Shown here one piece after another: positions 46,901-60,400 of a DNA stretch of 64,000 bases. The DNA is taken from contig NC_088298.1 in assembly GCF_032854445.1 (NCBI RefSeq), positions 3,652,160 through 3,716,159 on the forward strand. The letters run 5' to 3'. The notes under the pieces were generated by a model that did not search any database, was not told the origin of the DNA, and saw only the letters and a list, made by a program, of their open reading frames with translations. Position numbers and translations under genes: made by a program. Position 1 is the stretch's first letter; every line of letters begins with the position of its first letter. Source of the stretch: Liolophura sinensis. Lineage: Eukaryota > Mollusca > Polyplacophora > Chitonida > Chitonidae.

Positions 46901-49900
46901 TATCTGATTGGATATAAATTTTATGTATATATGCAAACAATCTCATCTGGAAAATAGATGAACTAAAAAGTACCCCGTACAAATTTGATTTGTGATTCAT
47001 AAAGTCATTGGAAACATTTTGGATGGAATTAATTAATTAATTAAATTTTCAATTTAATTTCTACTACTGTATATCAGGGAGTTTGTCAGCTGTCTGGCGC
47101 AGGTTGGCGAGTTCCCACAGGGTCTGCTTTAGTGTCCCCAAGTCACAAATCCAACACCTACAAATTCGGTACAAACAGTAAAAAAGTAGACATATCTACT
47201 CCAATGTTTTGTTTCCTCTTTAATGGTAGAACTTATACATTCCAGACGAAGACATTCCAGAATGTTACCTGATTGGATAATTTCAAAAGGCTCTGCAATA
47301 ATCTTTGGAGAGATGTCAGAAATCTTCAGTGTTGGGAGGCAAGAAATGTCTTCCTGTTTCATCTGCTTCTCCAAGAGTTCTTTCCCTTGAAAAATTAAAC
47401 TTAAAATTTTACTGAAAAACCTGGCATTAAGATCAATGGCATCAATCCCAGGAAAAACAAAAAACAGAGACATAATATTGAACTATTTTTAAATACAAAG
47501 TAAAAGTTACAACAAATTCTTATGACAGACGTTCTTCTTGTTAATTACTTCTTGATAGTAATGACTTCTCCCAGCCTCATACTATTGTTCTGTCCCAGTG
47601 ATCTATCAGACCAGAAGAAGGGTCTGTCAGCAACCTGCCGATGGTCGTGGCTTTACCTGGTTTCCTCTCATCATACATAGAAGTGAACTATTCCTTGGTT
47701 TAGTGTAAAACACAAGTTTCAAATAAATAAATAAAATGAGAGGTAGAACAGACATGCAAAATACCCTATTTAATACAGCAGCAAACATCTCACTATTTGT
47801 AAACTTCTGGTAGAATACATATACGAATTATCTGATTTCAATTTATCTGTGTATCATTAAATTACACTAAAACTAAAACTTAAAATCAATACCTCTTTGG
47901 AAAATCTGTGACTTTTGCTCATCATTCAGTTCACGAAGTCTAGCCTGTAACTTTTCTTCCTCCTCAGCCTGTTTTTGACTGGAGAGTTCCTCATTGGGCC
48001 TCATGATCAATGTTAGCCTATGGCGATTGGACTGATAAGACAAATTATGGAAATTAGCTCATTAATATGCATATTTTGAGAAGTAGTTCTTTAGTTAGAA
48101 AATGACATCACATTCCTGAAATATCCACCACTTTATGCACTATGGTACAAAAATGTCATCAAGCTTTTCTTAACTTTTATGTAACCTATTTCACCTAAAG
48201 TTTAGACACTTTTTGCTTCATTCAGATTGACTGATTCATACATCTTATAGGGCCACCTTTCGCTTTGATCTTTCGGATTGTACCAAACCTTTGTCCAAAT
48301 CATGAAAAACGCCAGCGATGCCACGAACACTACCTTAAGATACTGTTCCAATTTCTGCTGCAGGTAACACGGGTTGAACTTCAGCCTCTTTTTGAACTCA
48401 TCCACTTGATCATTGACGCGGAGAAACGTAGACGGATCCGCGTCGTGATTCCAACTGGAGTTTAGCGCCTGTAAACAAGAAAGCGACTGATTGGTTGGTG
48501 TGGAATGTGGTGATTAATGAATCATTCACTTTCACACGGCAAAAGTAATTAAAAAATGTTATTTTAGGTGTATATTGCAATTTTCTAAACTATCATGCCT
48601 GTATCTGCATGTTTTTTTTTTCATAGTACTCAGGAATATCTGACAGTGATGTCAAATGCACGGCAGGGAGACTGCGACAACAAGCAAGGAATAAAACGTA
48701 GGCTTGTCCGTGACCATTCCTCCCACCTTCTTCCATTGTTCTCACCCGAATCCAAGTAACGGTTTGGATATTGTTCACACCTACGTCACTGGGTGTTCAT
48801 GGAACGTAAAACTAATTACTGAGAGTTGATGAAGTCTTTTATCTTGATTATACGCTCACTATTTTACATCCCAACAGGAAGTCCGCAGAGTTTACCTATT
48901 TTCTTACATGATAATCGTTAATATGGTATAAAACAAAAACAACCTGAATCTCAAGAACCCCTTGATTTGTCTCACACTCACCAGCCCCAAATGTAATCCA
49001 AAGTTTGACGTTTGGTGCTTCAAACTTAGTTCAATTTTATGTAAAATGGCTTCAATTCTGTCCTCTTCAAATCCATCCCTTCAAAGATGCAAACAAATTA
49101 AGTTATTTCAAATAATACAATGTTTATGTACTTTATTTAGTGCACATCATTTTTTCCATGGACGTTTTGTAGACCATCAGCCCCCAACACCAAAAAAAAA
49201 TAAAATTAACTCATGATAAATGACCCAAAGTTTTACCCTTGACTAAGTTCCACATTTTGCCTCATTCTGAAAGTTTTACTGATCTTAGAAGATGTTTTGA
49301 GGTTTGTTTGGAAAACAGGATGATATCCTACTGGAAAAATGTAAGTTTTACAACCAAAGGTAAAAAGTCCAGGCATTTATTTGCCTCTAAAAATGCAATT
49401 TGGGGGGCAAAATTTTAGGTAAATTTACCATATGGTTGATACAGCATAACTATATTCATTTCATTTTTTTAGAGAAACCCACGAAGAATAAATTATTGAT
49501 AGAAAATTTGGGTAAAACATGCTTGTAATACTTTAAAAGCCATGTTCACATGATGTCATTACTGAATGTCACCTAAGAGAAAATAATTTGACGAATCAGA
49601 ATATGACAGTCAATCTCTGTTTCTGGGGATTGGTACTTCACCTCTGAATTTCGCATACTTTTTATTTTTTTTTTGGTTTCTAGGAGTCTCTACAACGAAT
49701 CACATGGTTGAGAGCATAGCTACAAATATTTCATCATTCTGATACAGTCAGTGCTACGTTCTTTCTTATCAAATAAATGATGACCATTATAGATATTATA
49801 ATTTACGTGGACAATTACTGTACCACTGGGGGTTACAAATCAATCAATATACATCTTTCCATGTGGTAAATTTTAGGTAAGATTTCTTACCTGATTACAT

Positions 49901-52900
49901 TATCTATTGTTTGATCAATAATCTCCTTCACTTTAGCAACATCGTTGTCATGGATACCCTGTAAGCCAATAGAAAACGTCCCTTCTCTCGTGTACCCTTG
50001 AAATCTAAAATAACATAAATCAAAAAACACTAACAGTGTTTGTACCCGAGAAAAATGAGAAATATTTCACATTCACAGGTCAAAGCTACTAATACTCATT
50101 AATTAGATCAACAGTTTGTTAATAACAATGAGACCTTGAATGAAAGAAACAGTACACAGACAAATTGTAGTCATGACTTAATCAATTAAATATATAGAAT
50201 ATAAAAGACTACAGCATAGAGAGTAAAACCAGAGCATCCATGACAGTGTGAAAGCTGGCAAATGGTCACACAGGTGTAATACATCTATAGTACAGAGAGT
50301 AAAACCAGAGCATCCATGACAGTGTGATAGCTGGTAAATGGTCACAGGTGAAATACGGCTACAGTATAGAGAGTAAAACCACAGCAGCAATGACAGTGTG
50401 ATAGCTGGAAAATGGTCACACAGGTGAAATACCGCTACAGCATAGAGAGTAAAACCAGAGCATCCATGACAGTGTGATAGCTGGTAAATGGTCACACAGG
50501 TGAAATACGGCTACAGTATAGAGAGTAAAACCACAGCAGCAATGACAGTGTGATAGCTGACAAATGGTCACACAGGTGAAATATCGTTACAGCATAGAGA
50601 GTAAAACCAGAGCATCCACGGCAGTGTGATAGCTGACAAATGGTCACACAGGTGAAATACCGCTACAGCATAGAGAGTAAAATCAGAGCATCCATGACAG
50701 TGTGATAGCTGGTAAATGGTCACAGGTGAAATACGGCTACAGTATAGAGAGTAAAACCACAGCAGCAATGACAGTGTGATAGCTGGAAAATGGTCACACA
50801 GGTGAAATACCGCTACAGCATAGAGAGTAAAACCAGAGCATCCATGACAGTGTGATAGCCAGTAAATGGTCACAGGTGAAATACAGCTACAGTATAGAGA
50901 GTAAAACCACAGCAGCAATGACAGTGTGATAGCTGGAAAATGGTCACACAGGTGAAATACCACTACAGCATAGAGAGTAAAACCAGAACATCCATGACAG
51001 TGTGATAGCTGGTAAATGGTCACACAGGTGAAATACAGCTACCGTATAGAGAGTAAAACCAGAGCATCCACAACAGTGTGATAGCTGGCAAATGATCACA
51101 CAGGTGAAATACGGCCTCTTGTCAGCTCAGTTTGGGTTTTATTCTAATTTTGCTTAAATATCCGCAAATCCCACATCATTCCCACACCTCCCCACCCGTG
51201 AGACACTCTGCTATTTTACCCAGTCATCGGGGAGTAGTCCGAGCCAATGTTGGCCCCCAACAGAGCCTGATAAAATGGTGCAGCCTCCCCATCTACCAGC
51301 AGGCTCGACAAGATGGTTAGAGTCAAAGCTTCGTTTATATCAGTGATGCTGAAAAAGAAAACATTGCTGATGTGAATAATAAGATCTTAGACAACTGTAA
51401 ATTTTGAAGATATAGTTAGCATTTATTTATCTGAGTGATCTGAGAGATCTGAGATCTGAGTGCAGTTATATAATATGGGAGGAAGGAACCAGAGTGCAGT
51501 TATATAATATGGGAGGAAGAACCCAGAGTGCTTGTTGTAAACCACTGACCTTGGGCAAGTTATTGACGAACTTTCCCATGCGTGAGATATGTACGCCTAT
51601 TTGGTGGAAGACAAGTGATTTTCAAGTAATGTTACACTACAAGCACAAATGACCGCTTAATGTCATCAAGGCCCCACAAGCACTGAGAGAGGGGAAAATC
51701 TCTTCCAAAATGTCTACACAATCACAGACTGTGTCCGTGGTCATTGCTGTTTACTTGTGTTCACAAATGTAGATAACAACAACTTCATAACTGTTTATAT
51801 TTTTTTTATCAGCTAACACTAATAATAATTTCTCTTATTCGGTAGCTGTCAGGATTATGAGTGACAGAAATCCACAAATCTAACATCATCAACAATGATT
51901 TATAGCATCAATCAAGAAATATATGACAACAAGTCAATCTATGAACCAATCAGGCAACATATTTTGCTGTTTTTTTATCAGAAGTATAGTACATTAACTC
52001 ACTCAGACAGGAGAAAGTTGACAGACACAGTTGTCTGTTTGGATGGGTCAGCAGCCATTGGGTCTGGTTGACAATAAATCACAGCCTCTTTCTGGAGAGA
52101 AAGGTCAAGGTAAAGACAAAGGTCAATGCGAAGAAAGAAAAGAGAAAAACAGAACAACAACATGACGTGAAATCTTCATGTTATGCGATTTCCACTGAAC
52201 AGCTTTGCAACTGATTATAACGTTCAGAGTAGGGCAGAATGTTTCATATATACACAGGTGACAAAAATGCTCACAACGAAAACTGTATTTGAAAATGTCT
52301 AGTACAACATATTGCCTACGAAGAGCACAGTGCAACAGAATGTACAACATATTGTCTACAACAGAAGGTCAACAACGTACACGCTACAGCAGAATGTCTA
52401 CAATGAGGACAGTACAGCAAAATGTCCACAATGAGCACAGTGCAACAGAATGTCTATAGTGTACACGGTACAGCATAATGTCCACAATGAGCACAGTACA
52501 ACAGAATGTCTACAGTGTACACAGTACAGCAGAATGTCTACAATGAGCACAGTACAACAGAATGTCTACAATGTACACACTACAGCAGAATGTCTACAAT
52601 GTACACACTACAGCAGAATGTCTACAATGTGCATGGTACAGCAGAATGTCTACAATGAGCACAGTACAACAGAATGTCTACAATGTACATGGTACAGCAG
52701 AATGTCTACAATGTACACAGTACAGCAGAATGTCTACAATGAGCACAGTACAACAGAATGTCTACAATGTACACGGTACAGCAGAATGTCTACAATGAGT
52801 GCAGTACAACAGAATGTCTACAATGTACACAGTACTGCAGAATGTCTACAATGTACACGGTACATCAGAATGTCTACAATGAGCACAGTACTAATGAATG

Positions 52901-54435
52901 TCTATAATGTACACAGTACTGCAGAATGTCTACAATGTACATGGTACAACAGAATGTCTACAATGTACAGAATACTGTAGAACGTCTACATTGGGCACAA
53001 TACAACAGAATGTTTACAATGTACACAGTACTGCAGAATGTCTACAAGTACAACATGAGCACAGTAAAACAGAATGTCTACAATGTACATGGTACAACAG
53101 AATGTCTGCAATGTTCCCAGTACAACAGAACGAATAACAGAACAGAATGTCTACAATCAATATGTCTACAATCAGTGTTATGTATGTATATATGAATGTA
53201 TGTATCTATGCTTGGGGGTTTTATGTCATACTTAATATATAATGACAAGGGGTCATTAGGCATGTGTACATATACTGTAAATTCTTGAGGCATGGCCAAT
53301 CAAAGTGCTGCCGCTATGTCGTTGAACACGCCACACATAACACCACACCCAGTCACCCAATTATACTGACACCAGACCAACCAGTCCTGCTTCCTTGTTC
53401 CAGCCCCTCAGGGATAAGTCAAAAAACCAGACGGAAACAAGTACCAGTTTTTGGTCAATGTTATGGTATTCAAAAACATTAAACAAGGCGTTCATCGTCA
53501 TATATCTTGTTCAACTATTTTTCAGGAGTTTTGAATCATGATAATAGCTAAACTCTTCACAAATGATGAGCATCATACCAAACCTCCATATAAGGTAGTT
53601 TCAATCACAAACTTGTACTGATTTACACAAATTCCTCATTATTTATTTAATCAGTGTTTTACTCTCTACTCAGGGATATTTCACTTACTCAACGGCCACC
53701 AGGACTATGGTGGGAGGAAACCGGCCACATCCCAGGGAAAACAAATGCCTCAGAGCTTTCAGGAAAGGTATACAACACAAACTTACTGCCTCAGACCACC
53801 GGGGTTCTAACGGCACTTCTGTATTGGGGTTGATCTCCTCGTATTTTTCCAGGTACTGTGAGTTCACAATCTCCAGGTGATTTTCAAGCGGAAAATTCCC
53901 ATATGAGTAAAACCTTTGGGCGAAAATATAAACAGACAAGAGGTTTTATATCACACTCAACCAATATGAAAAATTTGGGGTAACACACCGATTACTTTTT
54001 TATTTTATCGGTGTTTCACGAAATACTGAAGAATTTCTCACTTATACAAAGGCAGTCAGCTTTATGAGGAAACCGGAATACCCAGCATAAACCATGGACC
54101 TTGGGCAAATTACTGACAAACTGACAAGCATTGGACACGCATATATACACACCATGTTTGTGGAAGGCAAGGGGTCTACAAATGTGAGACAAATGCAAAT
54201 GCCCACACAAGCTCTGTTAAACGCTCCCTGTCATCACGCTCCCACACGCAGTGAGAGTTCAAAGAATTAACAAAATTCCCTGTCCAAGGCCAGATTTGAT
54301 CCCCCACCATGTATCCTAGCGAATGAAAGGCAAGCACCTCTAGCTACAAGACTACGGCATGCTCTAGGCTAACTGATTACAGCTATTTCATATGATCTGA
54401 TAGAATCAGCAGTTACTCCAAGCATCAAATTTCAT

Positions 54436-54470
<35 letters not shown>

Positions 54471-57400
54471 TCTATTTATCTCAATAGTGTTTTATGCCAC
54501 ACTCAAGAATATTTCTCAATAGTGTTTTATGCCACACTCAAGAATATTTCTCAATGGTGTTTTATGCCACACTCAGGAATATTTCACGTGTTGGGGGGCA
54601 AATCAGGCAGAGCCTGAGGTAAATCCACGACCATCCACAGGTTGCTGAAAGACCTTCCCAGGTTCAGCCGGAGAGGAAGCCAGCATGAGCTGGACTTAAA
54701 CTCACAGTGTTGGTGAGAGGCCCCTGGCCTATTACACCATGCTGGTATGCTAACCACCTCGGCCATTGGATTTATTCACTTCCACTGAATACAATACACG
54801 AACTATGGAGAATCAAATATTAACCCTATTTATTTATTTATTTCGTTGGTGTTTTACCCTGTACTCAAGAATATTTCACTTATACGACGGCGACCAACAT
54901 TATGGTCAGCGGACATCGGGCATAGCCCTGGGAAACCCACGACCATCCTCAGGTTGCTGTCAGACCAATATGGACTCTAATACATTCCATCATCACTATA
55001 CCCCCTTAGCATCTCTGGGATGGGAAGAACTGTTCTCACTTAGCATTTATGACATGTGGTCAGTTAGCACTGCTGGGATGGCAATGTGTCCGATGGAACC
55101 CACTTAGCATTGATAAGATGGAAGAAATGTACTCACTTAGCATTGCTCGGGTGGTAATGCGTCCTGTGGAACTGTTTAAGATTCTCCCAAGTGAGGTCTA
55201 GTATAGCCATAGGTTCTCCGCCACTAACAACGCCGTAAGTGTGGCTAGGCAGCAGGTTATTGAGGACAGCGATTGAGTACAGGCTCTGTGAGTCTGCCTG
55301 GAGAAAAGAAAAGCAAAGTAAAATGTGCTGCTTAACTGCTTAAAGAACTGACAGATTGTGTGCTGCAGGTGTAAACATTAGCATTTTTAGTTTTTTACAT
55401 TTTCATGATATAACACTTATCAATCATATAGAGAGTGGGAGCTGTCTGTGGCCTAGTGGTTAATGGTGCTCCCCTTTCACTCACGCAGGTTCAAACCCGG
55501 TCTAGGACACAGAATTTATACATTATCCCCCCTTTCAGTGTTTGTGGGACATTTGTGACAATAAGTGGTTGATGATGCTCATGTGGCAGTAGTTTACACA
55601 AAGTAAAAATCACTGAAGAATACTTTTAACTATATGTCATCACCAGTGTGGCATGAATATCTACATTTCAAATGTGAGAAAGTTCATGAAAAACTTGCCA
55701 CAGGTCGATGGTTTATGCCAGGCACTACAGTTTACTCCTCCCATAAAACTGAGAACCAACGTATAAGTGAAAAATTCTTAGAAAAAGTGAAACAACAATC
55801 AAATAAGTAGGTAAATAGTGCTGCATCAGTGCCGCATCAGTTTTATGAAGGCAGTCAGGTTTATGAGGAGGAGTAACCAGAGTCTCCGGAGTAAACCACC
55901 TTTCCTGCACCATGGAAAATAGGCCACTCCAAACACAAAAAAGCAAAAACCAAAGATGAAGCTAGTCAATATTCTTACCAGAGCACCTTTCATTTCGTTA
56001 AAGACTACACCTTTAAAGATCACAGGTGAGGATGGGTCATTAGGGTCTGTGTGTTCCAGTCTCCAGCCTTCCTGGCTACAAACAACAAACAAGTGAAAAA
56101 TGTTTTTAGTTACTTGACTGGTTATATCAAAGTTGATTACATACATACTGTTTATTTTTACTTATTCGATTGGGGTTTTTTACGCTGTACTCAAGAATAT
56201 TTCTGTTTTCACTTATCGCATATACTTTTTAATCTAAATTTAAGCAGGAGCTTACACTTGTTAGGAGCTAAAATCTGCACCCTAAATTAGAATGGTTAGG
56301 GCAATAAAATAATACAAGAATGAACTTTCTTAATTTATTTGACTGGTGTTTTGCATATAAACTTAATTGACAACTGCCAGATTAATGAGTTATTTATGGA
56401 ACTACATAGCCAAAAGAAAACCAGATCTGACACACATACAGCTCTCAAGGTAAATCTATTTACATGTTAATCATATCGGTTTTTCATGGCGACAGGAAAC
56501 TGGGGTGCCTAAAGTAAATATCCGCCCTTTGTCTGCAGGTACTGGACAGACTTTCTGATTTACACCTGCAGCCAAATCAACAAGACCTGGGCTACTGTTT
56601 TGGCCAACCTGATAACCACCTTATTAATAAGTGATAACAAGAGACAATTTCAACGTTCTGATCCAAAAATGCTGCCATTCAAAGAGTGACTGAGACCTGG
56701 TCCAATTGCAGTAATTTAATGTCATTGTATGTTAACTCTGATGACAACACAGCGTTGTTAGTCATTCTTTACCAATCACGTCCACTAAGTTGCAACCAAA
56801 CATCAACACAATTTGTTTTAATCTAATTCAGCTTACGCCATGGTGATAGGAGCGTGTAATTTGCAACTTTTTAAGCATTTACATGAACAGCTGGAATAAA
56901 ACCCATCACTGAGGTAAACTGACAAGAGGCTGCATTTCATCAGTTACGTGTGACCATTTGCCAATTATCACACTGTTATTGCTGCTCTGGTTTCACTTTC
57001 TATGCTGTACTGGTTTCACTTTCTATGGCTGCTCTGGTTTTACTCTCTATGCTGTATGGCTATCACACATTGTTCACTGCTATGGTTTTACTCTTTATGC
57101 TGTACAAGTGTCACACTGTCTTCATTGCTATGGTTTCACTCATTGTGCTGTACGTCTGTCACACTGTCGTTGCTGCTCTGGTTTCACTCTCTACGCTGTA
57201 CGTCTGTCTCACTTTCGTCGCTGCTCTGGTTTCACTCTCTATGCTGTAGGTCTGTCACACTGTAGTGGCTGCTCTGGTTTCACTCTCTATGCTGTAGGTC
57301 TGTCACACTGTAGTGGCTGCTCTGGTTTCACTGTCTATGCTGTACGTCTGTCACACTGTCATCGCTGCCCTGGTTTCACTCTCTATGCTGTACGTCTGTC

Positions 57401-60400
57401 ACACTGTCATCGCTGCTCTGGTTTCACTCTCTACGCTGTACGTCTGTCTCACTTTCGTCGCTGCTCTGGTTTCACCGTCTATCCTGTAGGTCTGTCACAC
57501 TGTCATTGCTGCTCTGGTTTCACTCTCTATGCTGTACTATGCTGTAGGTCTATCACACTGTCGTTGCTGCTCTCGTTTCACTCCCTATGCTGTACGTCTG
57601 TCACACTGTAGTGGCTGCTCAGGTTTCACTCTCTATGCTGTAGGTCTGTCACACTGTAGTGGCTGCTCTGGTTTTACTCTATGCTGTGGGTCTGTCACAA
57701 TGTAGTGGCTGCTCTGGTTTCACTCTCTATGCTGTAGGTCTGTCACACTGTCATCGCTGCCCTGGTTTCATTGTCTATGCTGTAGGTCTGTCACACTGTA
57801 GTGGCTGCTCTGGTTTCACTCTCTATGCTGTAGGTCTGTCACACTGTAGTCGCTGCTCTAGTTTCACTGTCTATGCTGTAAATCTTTCATGTTGAGAACA
57901 AGGTTAAACAGAAACATTATAATCACCAGAAATCCAGCTCTCTCAGTTTTGGCTGCAAAACGGCGTCCAGGTAAACATTCAGCAGATTCTTGAAGTCCTG
58001 AGGATTCTGGGTAGAGAAAGGGTACATCGTCCAATCATAGGCTGCAAAAAGTAAGTCATTAGCATAAATACAACTAAACCCTCCACATGAAATCCTTTTT
58101 GACATATTTTCTTCTGTGTTTATTTCAACAATATTTACTTAAAATATTAAATATTATTTTCATTTAATTTGTCTGACCCGGTTTCCTTCCACGTGGTCTT
58201 TAACAAATGCAAGACTATCTCAACTGCCAAATTAACATTTTGTCTACTGGCAAGCTACGGGTAGGTCTTGTTGTTCCAATCAATAAATTTGAAATGACGA
58301 CTTTGACCCTTAACGGGGCCTCCGTGACTCAGTCGGTTAGCACGCTAGGGCAGCGTAATGACCCAGGAGCCTCTCACCAATGCCGTGGCTGTGAGTTCAA
58401 GTCCAGCTCATGCTGGCTTCCTCTCCGGTCGTAAGTGGGAATTTCAGCCAGCAACCTGTAGATGGTTGTGGGTTTCCCCCGGGCTCTGCCCGGTTTCCTC
58501 CCACCATAATGCTGGCCGCTGTCGTATAAGTGAAATATTCTTGAGTATGGCGTAAAAAACACCAATCAAATAAATAAATAAACAAATCGACCCTTAGCTG
58601 AAAATAGCCCCACCTGTCATGGCATTCATGAAGGTTGCCATGGATCTATTCAGCATCTTAAAGAAGGGGTCGCTGACGGGGAATCGCTCTGACCCACAGA
58701 GAACCGTGTGCTCCAGGATGTGAGGTACACCTGTGCTGTCCATCGGTGTCGTGCGGAAAGAAACACTGCAACAACAACAACAACAAACTGTTTGTGATAA
58801 AGATCTCATCATAGAAACGATCCTTTTTTACACTGGTGCAACAACAAACTCATTGTGATAAACGGCTCACTGAAGACTTACTGAACGATATTGTTGGCAT
58901 CATCTCTGGTAACATGGAGATATTTGGCAACGGTTTTGTCATGATTCAGCAAGACAGACACCAGACAAAGCTCAGGAAGTGTTGGTGAGAGGCACCTGGG
59001 CTATCACGCCATGCTGGTACACTAACCATGTCAGACAATGAATTTATTTACTTCCACTGAATATAATACATTAACTATGGAGAATGAAATATCAAATATT
59101 TATTCATTTATTTATTTATTTCATGACTGCAACAAGCACTATTGTGGGAAGAACTGGGCAGAGCGCTGGGAAACCCATAACCATCCGCAGGTTGCTGGCA
59201 GATCAATATGGACTCTAATGCATTCTACTATCACTGTACCCACTCAGCATTGCTGGAATGGTAGTGCGTTTGGTTGCACTGTACTCACTTAGCATTGCTT
59301 AGAGAAGAGCTGTTTGCTGGGATGGAACTGTGTCTGGTGCAACAACAACAAACTCATTGTGATAAAGGGCTCACTGAAGACTTACTGAAAGCTATTGTTG
59401 GCATCATCTCTGGCAACATGGAGATATTCGGCTCCGGTTTTGTCATGATTTAGCCAGACGGACACCAGACAAAGCTCCGGCACTTCTACAACCTGGGGAG
59501 CAAAGCACGATTTACTGAGTGACTTATTGATTAAAGGTGGGGAAATAAACAAGGGGGATAACTTCTAAAAACTCGAAAAGGAAACAAATCAGCATTTTCT
59601 GCTTACCTAATATGAAACAAAGACCTTGGCAAATATGAACAAATTTTTCTTTGGTCTACATGTTAATACTAATACGATTATTTATAACATAATTACATAG
59701 AAGCAGCATGTCAACCAATTAACATAAAGTCAAAAGATAAAGAAACTTTCAGGAAAGATGACAGTTTTTTTTTTTGAGACTGTGTCTATAGGGCATTCTT
59801 GAAATTGGTAAATAAGCAAGAGTGCAGTTGCAATAGAAGAGAGATTTGGCACAAGCAACAAACCAGGCCCAACAGAATAAAATCATCAATCAGTTTACAC
59901 CAGGCCCAACAGAATAAAATCATCAATCAGTTTACACCAGGCCCAACAGAATAAAATCATCAATCAGTTTACACCAGGCCCAACAGAATAAAATCATCAA
60001 TCAGTTTACACCAGGCCCAACAGAATAAAATCATCAATCAGTTTACACCAGGCCCAACAGAATAAAATCATCAATCAGTTTACAACAAACACTGTATCTC
60101 AAATATCACCAGCGTTTTATTTAACTTTGCTCGGCTCATCTGCATATCTTACAATGTAATGACAACCAAAATACTGTTCACATACCTTGTTCACCGTGAA
60201 GCCATGGAGTTTGTCATTAGGTTTATACTCTCGTGCCACATCAAGCGAAGAATTTCCCGAACTCTGGTAACGTCTCTGAGGATAAAACAACCTGGAACGA
60301 GAAACAAAACTAAAAAGAGATGCCTTCAGCGTGGAACAAGACTTATATGGGATAACAGTACTTACATTCATTTGATTGGTCTGATTTATTTATTTGATTG

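Noticed and set aside
50178-51023. 105- and 151-residue repetitive minus-strand frames
   Set aside because: Produced by the 74-76-bp minisatellite in PITRM1 intron 10.
52450-52980. 176-residue frame rich in Gln, Cys and Tyr
   Set aside because: Produced by the 28-bp minisatellite, which cycles through all three frames.
56958-57611. 217-residue plus-strand frame rich in Cys, Leu and Tyr
   Set aside because: It is a frame through the 48-bp minisatellite in PITRM1 intron 5; a 48-bp unit keeps frame and gives a repeated peptide.
58882-58983. Mutually exclusive alternative exon 3 of PITRM1
   Set aside because: The normal acceptor and the first bases of the exon are missing. The only nearby AG gives a premature stop or the wrong phase.
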